Positions 6,539 to 14,086 are shown, counted from the stretch's first letter. The stretch is 33,710 nt of DNA from a virus (IMGVR_UViG_3300006868_004576:1-33710), one strand, 5' to 3'. A program made the numbers and translations. Notes: generated by a model from the sequence alone, not told the origin.

Positions 6539-7010
6539 CTAGATCGTCGACAGAAATTACGCGTGTGTTTTCTGGATCGTATTTTGCGGGCTGGCCGATT
6601 TCCCATGCGTCGTCATATTTTTTCCAACCAAATACTTCGACTTGCATCATTTCGGGAAGTATTGGTCGGGCAACGAACAAAACCAGCCCTTTTCCCAACT
6701 GGTGGCGTCGGACAGCGGCGGACATTTGGGTTCTGATCCGACGAACTTCGATATTGTCGCCGACGTCTGGAAGATCTCGATACAGGTTGTGTTCCGATTT
6801 GTGCCAGACGTGACCAGACCAGTATCTATTGGTTGCTTTTGCTACCGCCAACTCGCATACACATGCTGCGGCTTGAGCAGTTCTATCGTCTTCCATGTTT
6901 TTGCGGTGGTAATGGGGTGCGTCTTGTTTTCCCCAATTTGCTGCGTGACGTCGAGCGGCGATTTGTAGTGCGTGGTCATATTCCCACGGGTATAGGTCAA
7001 TTAGTTTCAT
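6528..7010 (-). CDS. Possible PD-(D/E)XK nuclease-fold protein
   Basis: This 160-aa protein has a helix-rich N-terminus, then ELAVAKATNRYW, then LPDVGDNIEVRRIRT, then a hydrophobic strand (LVLFVARP) and VEVFGWKKYDDAWEIG. The order Glu-helix, D-x(n)-EVR and a late FGW strand is like phage proteins of the PD-(D/E)XK nuclease fold. This assignment is by pattern only, and a catalytic Lys is not evident (EVR rather than ExK). The start is the ATG at 7010, which overlaps the primase-helicase TGA as ATGA; a longer frame beginning in the primase gene is less likely. It is translated between the replication gene and the carbamoyltransferase, so a role in phage DNA metabolism is plausible. Confidence 0.6.
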   Translation of the reverse strand: MKLIDLYPWEYDHALQIAARRHAANWGKQDAPHYHRKNMEDDRTAQAAACVCELAVAKATNRYWSGHVWHKSEHNLYRDLPDVGDNIEVRRIRTQMSAAVRRHQLGKGLVLFVARPILPEMMQVEVFGWKKYDDAWEIGQPAKYDPENTRVISVDDLEQL

Positions 7011-8788
7011 GATATGTCCATAAATTCTAGTACTTCGAATGGGAATTTTTTGCCGCGTGTCATTTGGACTGGCCACGCTCGTAGGTCACGGGCACCACGG
7101 AAGTGGTTGACGTCGTAAATGTATTGTCCGTGTGCGGTTGGGTCAGGCTGTAAGGCCAAACCGAACTCTGGCCATCTGGACCACACTGCGGAACCGAATG
7201 GTCGAAGTTCGCGGGAGGTCATAGTCTGTCCGAGTGGAGCGTGATGCTCCAGCCAGAGCGCACAGTTGTATGTGGATCTGATTCGGTCCAAATATTTGGC
7301 CACCTCGATTGCTACTGCTTCTGACGTTTTGGTTCCGGGGTCAAGAAACGCCTTGTAGATCGGTCCCATCACCAAAAGTTCGGGTTCCACCTTTTCTATG
7401 TGCTCTTCAAGGATGGTTCGGTCAGCGACCGAGAGCAGGTTCAGGCCATCCGGCTTGATGACAAGGTGTACGTCGCCGGTGCGTTCATAACCCATTGAGC
7501 GTGCAGCGCCAATTATCGATGTTGAGGTTCGACGGATAATCCGCTCTGGGTTTTCGAGGTCAACTGTAAGGGTGCGAATTTTTGGCATCCGCTGAAAGGT
7601 GAACGGGTGCACCCCGAAGCCTGAGCAGATCGCGATTTGACGGGCAAGCATCGTTTTACCGACGCCCTCTGCCGCAACCACCATCACTCGTTCTTGTCGC
7701 TCAAGCAAGCCGGGCAACAGCCAGTCGTAAGAGTCGTCGACTTCTTCTTCAATGAAGTCAACCCAGTTGACTAATTTGCCTTCATCTCGTTCGACAACCT
7801 GATCATCTCCCGCGAGGGCGATGTCAGCGATTTTGAGTAGGAGTGATTGGGGTTTGCGGTCTGTCTCTAGGAGTTCTGCAATTTTCTGTAAGGCGCGTTC
7901 TTGCGGGGTGAGTTCTTCTTCTGCAATTTCTGGTTCTTCACCGTCTTCGGGCTGTTCCTCAGCGACAACATCTTGCCCTTCAAATTCTGCAGCGAGTTCG
8001 GAAACCTCGATTTGGACGACGTCCGTGGTGGGGAGTCCGGCTTGTAGGTGGTCGTAGATGTCTTTATGGTCAGGACACCTCCATACCGCAACATCGCTGC
8101 CAGCGTCTGCGAGGAGTCGAGCGACGAGGAGAGCGTGTCGTCGTCCGGGTTCGTCGTTGTCGACGATGATGTCCACGACTGCTCCAGACAGAGCCTCAGT
8201 GTGTATGTCGAGCCATTTACCTGCCCCTCCGGGCATAGTCGTGGCACAAGCACCCAGCGCGATGAGGGCGTCAGCATCTTTTTCTCCTTCTACGAGGAAG
8301 ATGGTGTCTCCCTCTTCTTTGGCTTTTAGTACTGCAGGTAGGTTGTATAGGACTTTCGGTGTATCGCCGAGTTTGTATGTCCACCCGCCTTGTCCGTCGG
8401 GTTTACGCTGGCGAAATGTTTTCTTTCCGTCAGGTTCTACGTAGCGGACTTTTTCAAATAGCAGATGTCCGTCGGAATCTTTATATTCGTATTTGGCGAC
8501 GAATTTGAGTTTGGGGCGGTCTTGTTTCGGGTATGGGTTGTCGTCGATGATTCGGTCTGATTGGGGCCATAGGTCTTTGACGTCTAAGCCTACGGATTTG
8601 CAGATTTCTGGCGTGTTGCAACCACCGTTGCGATGACAGAAAAGAACGATCTTGCCGTCTTCGTTTTCGTGGACGGAAAGCGACGGGTTTCGGTCATCTT
8701 GTCGGCATGGGCATCGCGCTTCCCACCCGTTGGCTGACGATACGACTCCGTCTAATCTCGATAGGAACTCACTTGTATGTTGAAACAT
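7007..8788 (-). CDS. Bifunctional primase-helicase (Toprim + RecA-like)
   Basis: This protein of about 593 aa combines primase and helicase parts. Near the N-terminus CPC (26, 28) and CHRNGGC (51-57) form a CHC2-like zinc finger. A Toprim domain follows, with VEGEKDADAL near 165 and IVDNDEPGR near 207. After a Glu-rich linker there is a RecA-like ATPase with Walker A AAEGVGKT at about 372-379, a strand TLTVDLENPE and a Walker B-like LLVMGPIY. It should prime and unwind DNA at the phage fork, like T7 gp4-type proteins. The ATG at 8788 gives MFQHTSEFLS and a 20-nt overlap with whiB; a GTG at 8809 would add seven residues. It ends in an ATGA overlap with the next gene. Confidence 0.9.
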   Translation of the reverse strand: MFQHTSEFLSRLDGVVSSANGWEARCPCRQDDRNPSLSVHENEDGKIVLFCHRNGGCNTPEICKSVGLDVKDLWPQSDRIIDDNPYPKQDRPKLKFVAKYEYKDSDGHLLFEKVRYVEPDGKKTFRQRKPDGQGGWTYKLGDTPKVLYNLPAVLKAKEEGDTIFLVEGEKDADALIALGACATTMPGGAGKWLDIHTEALSGAVVDIIVDNDEPGRRHALLVARLLADAGSDVAVWRCPDHKDIYDHLQAGLPTTDVVQIEVSELAAEFEGQDVVAEEQPEDGEEPEIAEEELTPQERALQKIAELLETDRKPQSLLLKIADIALAGDDQVVERDEGKLVNWVDFIEEEVDDSYDWLLPGLLERQERVMVVAAEGVGKTMLARQIAICSGFGVHPFTFQRMPKIRTLTVDLENPERIIRRTSTSIIGAARSMGYERTGDVHLVIKPDGLNLLSVADRTILEEHIEKVEPELLVMGPIYKAFLDPGTKTSEAVAIEVAKYLDRIRSTYNCALWLEHHAPLGQTMTSRELRPFGSAVWSRWPEFGLALQPDPTAHGQYIYDVNHFRGARDLRAWPVQMTRGKKFPFEVLEFMDIS

Positions 8789-9110
8789 TTTGCACTCGTT
8801 TTGTTCCACGTCCGGGCATGTTGATCATGCCTTGCCGTTGAGGGAAAATGTTTCTTTTTATACGGACCTCGTGCCGTTGCGACTCGTCAAGCCCACCCCA
8901 TATTCCATATGGTTCCCAGTGCAGCGAGTATTCGAGGCACTGGTCTTTTACTGAGCATCCGGAGCAAATTTCTTTTGCTTTGCGGATGTTTTCCTCTATT
9001 TTTCGGTGGACGTCGCGTGTCCTCTTCATGTCTCGAAGAGGAAACCACATTTCGACGTCGTGGCCTTTGCAGGCACCTCCTGTTGGTGGCGCTTCGGGTA
9101 TTGCTGTCAT
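8769..9110 (-). CDS. whiB: WhiB-family Fe-S transcriptional regulator
   Basis: This 113-aa protein has the four Cys that bind the 4Fe-4S cluster: C14, C49, C52 and C58, with C-x2-C-x5-C spacing in the last three. The GIWGG turn at 69-73 is followed by the basic C-terminal tail used for DNA contact. WhiB-like proteins bind the primary sigma factor of actinobacteria and redirect transcription, and they respond to redox or NO. In mycobacteriophage TM4 a WhiB homologue inhibits host WhiB2. The ATG overlaps the preceding TGA (ATGA), and the 3' end overlaps the primase-helicase start. The gene is the best single indicator that the host is an actinobacterium. Confidence 0.95.
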   Translation of the reverse strand: MTAIPEAPPTGGACKGHDVEMWFPLRDMKRTRDVHRKIEENIRKAKEICSGCSVKDQCLEYSLHWEPYGIWGGLDESQRHEVRIKRNIFPQRQGMINMPGRGTKRVQNVSTYK

Positions 9111-9520
9111 GGTCCCCCAATGATCCGGTAGATGTCGTCTTTTGAAAGGTAGACCACCGCGTATTGGACGCTACTCCTACCAGATTCTTGTATTTCTTGA
9201 TGCAGACCTATCGCTTCCGTTGGGACCCCCAGTGTTTTGGCCAGTCGGGAAGCGAGTTGGTTGGTGGTGATTTCATCTTGGGCGATCTGAGCGCCAAAGT
9301 CAACAACCTCGACGTTTACTTGTTGTAAACCTTCTGGTTCTTGGCGATTTTTGACACGCAGACATGTGACGCACCCGAGTTTTGGGGCTGTCGAAGCGCG
9401 CGGGCGACTCTCGATGTGGCCGCATTCAAGATGATGTAAATATTTTACGTTTCCCCAGCCGCCGACACGGTCGATCGACTCGACGGTCTTGCGTGGGGCC
9501 TTACGATGTTCGGTAGTCAC
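9107..9520 (-). CDS. Unknown protein with a CxH...CxxC putative zinc site
   Basis: This 137-aa protein is of no family I recognise. ECGH (C33, H35) and CVTC (C50, C53) could form a zinc knuckle after a basic N-terminus. The second half is predicted to be helical (NQLASRLAKTLGVPTEAIGLHQEI) with a final strand-rich segment. The start must be the GTG at 9520: an in-frame TAG precedes it directly, and no other ATG, GTG or TTG occurs before the Cys motif. That GTG lies in the loop of a hairpin (9507-9530). The gene couples to whiB by ATGA and sits in the replication/regulation part of the operon. Confidence 0.75.
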   Translation of the reverse strand: MTTEHRKAPRKTVESIDRVGGWGNVKYLHHLECGHIESRPRASTAPKLGCVTCLRVKNRQEPEGLQQVNVEVVDFGAQIAQDEITTNQLASRLAKTLGVPTEAIGLHQEIQESGRSSVQYAVVYLSKDDIYRIIGGP

Positions 9521-9530
9521 CTACCGAATA
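9507..9530 (-). promoter_or_regulatory. Hairpin holding the GTG start codon in a GNRA loop
   Basis: TTCGGTAG (9528-9521 on the minus strand) pairs perfectly with CTACCGAA (9516-9509) around a 4-nt GTGA loop. A flanking wobble and a T-A pair may extend the stem to 10 bp. In RNA the loop is GUGA, a GNRA tetraloop, and its first three bases are the start codon of the 137-aa gene. The purine-rich GGUAG that could act as a ribosome-binding site is locked in the stem. This would favour translation only when the hairpin is melted, for example by ribosomes finishing the upstream gene 11 nt away. As DNA it could also be an operator. Confidence 0.5.
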
Positions 9531-9878
9531 TTACTCAGATGCCTCGTCGGCCTCAGTCGCCTCGTCGGGCTTTTCGGTGTTGACGAGCGTGATCAGGATG
9601 CGGGCGTAGCGCTCCATCGTGGGAAGGTCAAGCGGGAACGGCAGGTCCTCTTCGATTGTGTGGTGCCCGATGATCTCGTACATGAAAAGCGCATTGCCGT
9701 CATCGTCGAACATCTGTACGGGCTTAAGGACGTGAAGCGTCTTGTTGTCGTATCGGATGTCGTAGGAGCCCCACTCGTCAGTGTGCAAAATCACACCTTG
9801 GTAGTGGCTGCCGAGATCCATGACGGCCTCGACCTGATCTGATTCGACTGCTGGGAGATCTTCGACTGATTCGCTCAT
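9531..9878 (-). CDS. Small acidic protein of unknown function
   Basis: This protein of 115 aa starts MSESVEDLPA and is strongly acidic at both ends (C-terminus EKPDEATEADEASE). The middle has alternating hydrophobic strands: VMDLGSHYQGVILHTDEWGSYDIRY, then HVLKPVQMFDDDGNALFMYEIIGHH. This suggests a small beta-rich fold. I do not recognise the family. The ATG at 9878 is 20 nt after the upstream dioxygenase stop, and no good Shine-Dalgarno is visible; an ATG at 9929 inside the preceding gene is an alternative. It lies between the dioxygenase block and the replication block of the same operon. Confidence 0.65.
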   Translation of the reverse strand: MSESVEDLPAVESDQVEAVMDLGSHYQGVILHTDEWGSYDIRYDNKTLHVLKPVQMFDDDGNALFMYEIIGHHTIEEDLPFPLDLPTMERYARILITLVNTEKPDEATEADEASE

Positions 9879-9897
9879 GACGGCAAATATACCATTT

Positions 9898-10641
9898 TCA
9901 CTCGTCGTCCGGTAGAGGTTCTGATCCATCCGGAGCCTCGTTGCCCGGGTTTGTCACCAGCCGGTCTACCTTATGGCAGTCGCGCCATTTCATGCGCCAC
10001 GTGTCGTCCAGTTCTGCGTGCTGGACCATGGCGACGGTCTTGGCCCGAGTCCAAAAATGGGCGGAAATGAATCGTTCACCACCGAGGATTTTCCTGACGC
10101 CGTGGATATACGGGTCGGTGCATGGCATCATCACGAGCATTCCGGCGGATGGCTTGATCTGCAGTTCGGGTCGGTAAAAATAAAGTTCTCCGCCATCAAA
10201 ATCGTCGTTGTAATACAAGATTGTTGCTATGTCGTGAAAGGCGATCGCCGCTGGCGTCTGTCCGTCTCCGTCTTTTTGGCGGAAGTCCAATGTCCAATCA
10301 GCGTGCGCGGAGTCGTGGTGCAACCCCTGCTCCATGCCGGCAACCCACTTGCGAAAATACCAAGTCGAGTTGGTCAAAAACGTTTCACCGAATTTATGTT
10401 CGACGGCAGCGTTGATCTTGCCAACCAGTTCAGACTCTTTACGCTCAACGTGAGGCCAGTGCATGGCATCAGGGTTGATGGAGTAATGGTTCGGTTGATC
10501 TAACTGTTCGTGGTGATCATTTGGGGGGATCTCATTCCAGAAGCCCTCATTGCGAACATTTTTTTGCCAGAAGGACAGTTCATCTCCACTGATGAAGTTG
10601 GGGAAAATGTAAAGTTGAGGGTAAGCCTCGCGTAGATCCAT
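9898..10641 (-). CDS. 2-oxoglutarate/Fe(II) dioxygenase, prolyl-4-hydroxylase-like (A1)
   Basis: This 247-aa protein has the double-stranded beta-helix signature of the 2OG-Fe(II) oxygenases. Iron ligands are H108-x-D110 in LHHDSAH, and the distal His is probably H180 in DPYIHGV. R190 in GGERFISAHFW should hold the 2OG carboxylate. YYNDDFDGGELYF is typical of the P4H-like subfamily, and an NFISGDELSFW N-terminus is shared with the next gene. These enzymes hydroxylate proteins, small molecules or nucleic acids; the target here is unknown. It is separated from its paralogue upstream by one base (TGA-C-ATG), a recent-looking tandem duplication. It is the last of four adjacent dioxygenase genes. 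Confidence 0.88.
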   Translation of the reverse strand: MDLREAYPQLYIFPNFISGDELSFWQKNVRNEGFWNEIPPNDHHEQLDQPNHYSINPDAMHWPHVERKESELVGKINAAVEHKFGETFLTNSTWYFRKWVAGMEQGLHHDSAHADWTLDFRQKDGDGQTPAAIAFHDIATILYYNDDFDGGELYFYRPELQIKPSAGMLVMMPCTDPYIHGVRKILGGERFISAHFWTRAKTVAMVQHAELDDTWRMKWRDCHKVDRLVTNPGNEAPDGSEPLPDDE

Positions 10642-10642
10642 G

Positions 10643-11329
10643 TCAGTCCTCTGGCGGTCGGGATTCAGTGTGTTCCAGCATTTTTAAGGCATCTTGTGGG
10701 TTTCGGTAAATCCACTCCCAGTTGCTCATGTCGGGTTGGGCGATTGCCATTGCGACAGTTTTGCATCGTGTCCAAAAGTGGGCGCTCATGAAGCGCTCTC
10801 CCGCAGTTACTTCTAGGACTTCATGCACATGTGTGCAGGGGAACATGATCAGCATCCCGGGTGTCGGTTTGATTTTCAAATCGCAATCCGGGAATCGAAT
10901 TTCCCCACCTTCATAGTCGTCGTTGTAGTACAAGATGGTCGCGAAATCGTTGAACGCCATTGGCAGGCGGTTTGGGTACTTGTTTTGTAAGTCGAGTTCG
11001 TAACGCTGGTAAAACGCGTCGCTGTGCTCTACAAGGCGGAAACCTTTTTCCCATTTGCGGAACGAAATTGAGTGGTCAGATAAAACTTTTTCGCCGAACG
11101 TGTTTTCGACTTCCTCGTTAATCCGGTTGACTAATTCCCTTTCGCCTTTATAAAACGCGTCGTGGTCGTCGACGTCTTGGAAAATCAATGGGAATGCCTG
11201 TTGGTCAAAAACTAGGTGTTCGCCAGCCAGTTTGTAAAAACCCGGTTTCGTAAAATAACGCATCCAAAAAGAAAGTTCGTCTTTCGACAAAAAATTCTCG
11301 TTTACATGGATGGATTTACTGCTTTTCAT
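10643..11329 (-). CDS. 2-oxoglutarate/Fe(II) dioxygenase, prolyl-4-hydroxylase-like (A2)
   Basis: This 228-aa protein is a paralogue of the preceding entry. Shared features are ENFLSKDELSFW, H102-S-D104 in VEHSD, YYNDDYEGGEIRF, a distal His in CTHVHE (H169), R179 in AGERF, and the same SAHFWTR-CKTVAMA ending where A1 has TRAKTVAM. The active site appears intact. The start is the ATG at 11329 (MKSSKSIHVN), 14 nt inside the previous gene; a longer frame is open upstream but would lie wholly within that gene. The two P4H-like copies differ most in the N-terminal half, which often sets substrate choice, so they may act on different targets. Confidence 0.87.
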   Translation of the reverse strand: MKSSKSIHVNENFLSKDELSFWMRYFTKPGFYKLAGEHLVFDQQAFPLIFQDVDDHDAFYKGERELVNRINEEVENTFGEKVLSDHSISFRKWEKGFRLVEHSDAFYQRYELDLQNKYPNRLPMAFNDFATILYYNDDYEGGEIRFPDCDLKIKPTPGMLIMFPCTHVHEVLEVTAGERFMSAHFWTRCKTVAMAIAQPDMSNWEWIYRNPQDALKMLEHTESRPPED

Positions 11330-11963
11330 CAGGTTTCTTTGGCTGATCAACGATTGGTCGTTCCCAGTATACCGACCAGTCGGCATTCGGACTGAGTGTT
11401 GGCTCTACCGGACCCCAGTTCATACTGACTACAAGCCGAGAATCTTGGCTTTTATGTCGCGATGTCATGTGCTGGATGAACGAGTTGAAAATGACTACGG
11501 TGCCAACTTCTGGTTTGACGCTGACAGTGCTACTCATTGTCGCGCAGTAATCAACATTGAACACCAATTCCGCTGACCCTTCTGGTACTTGCGGGTAGTA
11601 AGTAACACTGAAGAATTCGTGTGGGTGAAGGTGAAGATTTGAGTGGTGGGAGTGGGCGATGACGCTCTGGTTGTATTCGAGGTCAACTGCCCACGTATCG
11701 TGAAGCATGTAGTCGCGTCCGGTCAAATGTTTGAGCCGGTCATGAACGGCCTCCTGCAGTTTGACCACTTCTGGGGTGATTGGCATGACGAGATCTTCGA
11801 ACTGAACGAAGCCACGGGAAATAATCCCGTACTCCGGGCATGCCTGCTCAATTGTCTGTGCGTAGTTTTTTATATCGGATGCGATCTGGAGCGGGTCAAC
11901 GTCATCAATTTTCCCAGTCCAGATCCCGAGGTCGATCAGCGAAACGCGTTCTAGGTCAATCAT
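11316..11963 (-). CDS. Putative 2OG-Fe(II) oxygenase, TIGR02466-like
   Basis: This 215-aa protein resembles the putative 2OG-Fe(II) oxygenases described as TIGR02466. It has LHDTWAVDLEYNQ, a His cluster at 104-115 (HSHHSNLHLHPH) before FFSVTYYP, and P151-GTVVIFNSFIQH with H165 as probable distal ligand. R176 in SRLVVSMNW probably binds 2OG. The exact ligand in the His cluster is not clear by eye. This is a different subfamily from its neighbours on both sides. The ATG at 11963 overlaps the upstream TGA as ATGA, so the longer open frame is not used. Members are common in phages and their targets are mostly unknown. Confidence 0.8.
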   Translation of the reverse strand: MIDLERVSLIDLGIWTGKIDDVDPLQIASDIKNYAQTIEQACPEYGIISRGFVQFEDLVMPITPEVVKLQEAVHDRLKHLTGRDYMLHDTWAVDLEYNQSVIAHSHHSNLHLHPHEFFSVTYYPQVPEGSAELVFNVDYCATMSSTVSVKPEVGTVVIFNSFIQHMTSRHKSQDSRLVVSMNWGPVEPTLSPNADWSVYWERPIVDQPKKPDEKQ

Positions 11964-12640
11964 TCGGTAAAGAAATCTCCGGTTTGGAGAGCGGAAGGCG
12001 GGCAGTCCTTGTGCCACACGTTGATGACCATCACCTGCCTTTTGCCGCTCAAAGTTCTTGTTGTTTCGTGAAGCCGGTGACCGGCGTCAAAAACGACGAG
12101 GCGGTTCGGACGGTACTTGATTCGCTCCCGTTCGTCAATCGTCGACAGGTGTTGATCGATGACGTCGCGTTCCAACTGCTCTGAGCCTTCGGGGACGACG
12201 CTGTTGTGAAGTTCCAAAAAACCGCCGGTCGCTTCGCTTGTTCCGTACCAGACGCAACCAATTTTTGGTCCATGGAAAATCTTGTCGCTCGCATACAGGA
12301 ACGTGTCCTCGTCGCAGTGGGGAGCGAGGAACTGGCCGACACCGAACGTGCGTGTCCAGTATTCGAAACCGACGATGTCTTCGATCGGATACGGCAGGAT
12401 GCCGGGGGTAGACCAAATCGCTTCGATAACTTTTTTGCGATTCGTGTCTGCGGGCGAGCGCCACCATCCGTCCCAAAACATGTACGGCGCGTAGCAGTCG
12501 CATTCCGTATCGTGGAACTCGTTTAGGTATTCGCCGATGTTGTCGTGCCCGGACATGTCGTCAGGGAAAAACGTGGGGTCAGCGTCTACTGCTGCCAGCA
12601 GGTCGCTTGGGATGAAGTCGTCCTGCACCCGCAGAAACAT
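11960..12640 (-). CDS. 2-oxoglutarate/Fe(II) dioxygenase-like protein (third type)
   Basis: This 226-aa protein has APHCDEDTF with H108-x-D110, a GGFLELH strand and a C-terminal GHRLHETTRTLSGKRQVMVINVWH. There H188 or H191 is the distal iron ligand and R201 the 2OG-binding residue. It begins MFLRVQDDFIP, the usual opening of P4H-like folds, but differs in length and wording from A1 and A2. It is translated first of the four dioxygenases. The ATG at 12640 follows a GGTAGG-rich leader that overlaps the end of the 39-aa gene, an acceptable ribosome-binding site. The substrate is unknown. Confidence 0.85.
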   Translation of the reverse strand: MFLRVQDDFIPSDLLAAVDADPTFFPDDMSGHDNIGEYLNEFHDTECDCYAPYMFWDGWWRSPADTNRKKVIEAIWSTPGILPYPIEDIVGFEYWTRTFGVGQFLAPHCDEDTFLYASDKIFHGPKIGCVWYGTSEATGGFLELHNSVVPEGSEQLERDVIDQHLSTIDERERIKYRPNRLVVFDAGHRLHETTRTLSGKRQVMVINVWHKDCPPSALQTGDFFTE

Positions 12641-12642
12641 CG

Positions 12643-12762
12643 CTACCTACCTTTTTGGCGTTTCAGAATTCGTTTCGCCCGTTGAAGGGTCATTTGCCGT
12701 TTTGGCACTCCGGAAAATATTGACGCCAGACGGATGATTTCCTCTGCGTCCTCGTTGTTCAC
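12643..12762 (-). CDS. 39-aa basic protein of unknown function
   Basis: A GTG at 12762 overlaps the TGA of the histone-tail-like gene as GTGA, and the frame ends with TAG at 12643, 2 nt before the first dioxygenase ATG. The product begins MNNEDAEEIIRLASIFSGVP and continues with a Lys/Arg-rich helix (RAKRILKRQKGR). The tight fit between two coupled genes supports it as real. No family is recognised. Confidence 0.6.
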   Translation of the reverse strand: MNNEDAEEIIRLASIFSGVPKRQMTLQRAKRILKRQKGR

Positions 12763-13055
12763 TTCTTGAACTTCGTCACGAGGCGAGCGATCCATGACGG
12801 CTTCTCCAAGATGATTTCTTCGGTAATTTCGACGGCTGGTGCTGGTGCTGGTGCTGGTGCTGGCTCTGTGGCGGTCTTGGGCTTGGGTGCCTCGGCGTAA
12901 GGCCCGGTTGGCTTTTGCTTTGGCGGGTTCTTTTTGGCGGGCGCCTTCTTCGCGGGTGACTTCTTAGCAGGCGCCTTTTTCGCGGCTGTGGCCTTTGCCG
13001 GGGTCTTCTTGGCTGGCGTCTTCTTGGCCGGCGTCTTTTTCTTATTGGTGCTCAT
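12759..13055 (-). CDS. Histone-H1/HU-tail-like Lys-Ala-Pro-rich protein
   Basis: This 98-aa protein consists of about 50 residues of KTPAK/KKAPAKK repeats, then a Pro-rich linker with an APAPAPAPA run, then a short C-terminus ending SWIARLVTKFKK. The repeats match the Lys/Ala/Pro tails of histone H1 and actinobacterial HU, which bind DNA without sequence preference. It may coat phage or host DNA. The low-complexity sequence means homology to a named family cannot be shown. It is the first gene of the leftward unit, divergent from the plus-strand gene that begins within about 50 nt, so the leftward promoter must lie in or near that gap. I see no clear -35/-10. Confidence 0.75.
   Translation of the reverse strand: MSTNKKKTPAKKTPAKKTPAKATAAKKAPAKKSPAKKAPAKKNPPKQKPTGPYAEAPKPKTATEPAPAPAPAPAVEITEEIILEKPSWIARLVTKFKK
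12835..12863. repeat. GCTGGT hexamer tandem repeat
   Basis: Nearly five copies of the hexamer GCTGGT (the last ends GC) lie inside the histone-tail-like gene and encode its Ala-Pro run. Copy number could vary between related phages by slippage, changing the linker length without a frameshift. Confidence 0.8.
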
Positions 13056-13101
13056 TTGAGGTTCATCTTCCTGTTTGATTTTTCGACTATTGTTCCTTTG
13101 T

Positions 13102-13731
13102 GTGGATTTCTACCCCGACACATATTCCAAGTTAGCGCTTGCGCTGTCTAGTGCGCAGGTCGCCAAGGAGTCTTTGGTTGCTGAATTTGGCGTCGGTGAA
13201 GACGTTCCTTTTAATTTTATCGGATGGATTGACGATCGTCTGGCAATGATTGTTCAGATGAAGCGGGATCGAATGAAAAACTCGATTGAGGAGAGGTTTT
13301 CTATCTCGTCGGGTGCGCTTCATGTGATGGGTGCTTACTTTGGTTGCGATGAACTAACGATGGTGGCCGAGGGTTATCATAACAAAACGCCGGAGATCCC
13401 AAGGACGAAAACGATGGCCGAGTCGTTTGCTGCCGGTGACCCGAACATCGCTGAATGCCTCACGGTAACGCACGTGACACTGCCCGATGGTTATGATCCT
13501 GAAGCAACATTAATAAGTGCACCTTATCAGTATCTAGCCGATAAATTCATTTTGTGGGCAGATAGCCTTGCCTACACACGCGGAGTTGGGAAAATTTTGC
13601 GCGACTCGCCGTTCCCCGCTATGATGGCCATGTCGCTGCGTGCGGATTACGAAGATCCGGACGAAGATGAGCGGTTCAGAATTCTTGAAGCGCTCGGAGA
13701 AAACGGCTTCAATACGCAAATTTTCATGTAA
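13102..13731 (+). CDS. Unknown protein on the plus-strand island
   Basis: This 209-aa protein starts from the GTG at 13102 (MDFYPDTYSKLALALS); TTG starts at 13075 and 13090 are possible but would push it into the divergent promoter gap. The N-terminal third is helical (SSAQVAKESLVAEFG), the middle contains HVMGAYFGCDELTMVAEGY, and the C-terminus is acidic (DPDEDERF). I do not recognise the family. It ends 5 nt before the next gene, so the two are probably co-transcribed toward the ribonucleotide reductase. Confidence 0.65.
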   Translation: MDFYPDTYSKLALALSSAQVAKESLVAEFGVGEDVPFNFIGWIDDRLAMIVQMKRDRMKNSIEERFSISSGALHVMGAYFGCDELTMVAEGYHNKTPEIPRTKTMAESFAAGDPNIAECLTVTHVTLPDGYDPEATLISAPYQYLADKFILWADSLAYTRGVGKILRDSPFPAMMAMSLRADYEDPDEDERFRILEALGENGFNTQIFM

Positions 13732-13736
13732 CACCG

Positions 13737-14084
13737 ATGGTGTACGATGGGGGAATGATTGGTTTTGACGGGGGTTTTGGCATCGGGCGTCGCGCTGACA
13801 CAGTTTGGGTCGGCGGTCGTGAAATCCGTGTGTCACGAGCCACCGGCGAACCGTGCCCGGTTTGCGGAGAACCAAACGGCAACTGCGCTGGCGAACTTGG
13901 ACCGCCAGATCACATTGCCGGATTTAACGAGATCGAGTCACTTGTGGGGACTCAAACATTTCTGGTGGAGGAGGACATCTGGGAAGAAAAACAAATAACC
14001 CCATTCACAAAAACTAAAGTCCTCAAATATCCTGCCGGAAAGCACATTCCTCTGGAGGAAGCGCGAAATCTAGGATTGGCTTAA
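13737..14084 (+). CDS. Small protein with CPVC...C putative zinc site
   Basis: This protein of up to 115 aa has VWVGGREIRVSRATGE followed by CPVCGEPNGNC, a CxxC-x7-C that may bind zinc with another ligand. The C-terminus is strand- and Lys-rich (TKTKVLKYPAGKHIPLEEARNLGL). The ATG at 13737 is used here; an ATG at 13755 directly behind a G-run is an alternative and would remove six residues. Small proteins with this CPVC layout occur next to structural or DNA-metabolism genes in actinophages, but no function is known to me. Confidence 0.65.
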   Translation: MVYDGGMIGFDGGFGIGRRADTVWVGGREIRVSRATGEPCPVCGEPNGNCAGELGPPDHIAGFNEIESLVGTQTFLVEEDIWEEKQITPFTKTKVLKYPAGKHIPLEEARNLGLA

Positions 14085-14086
14085 CG

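Noticed and set aside
13075-13101. TTG start at 13075 for the first plus-strand gene
   Set aside because: It would add a hydrophobic leader inside the short divergent gap. The GTG at 13102 gives a more ordinary N-terminus, though neither has a clear ribosome-binding site.
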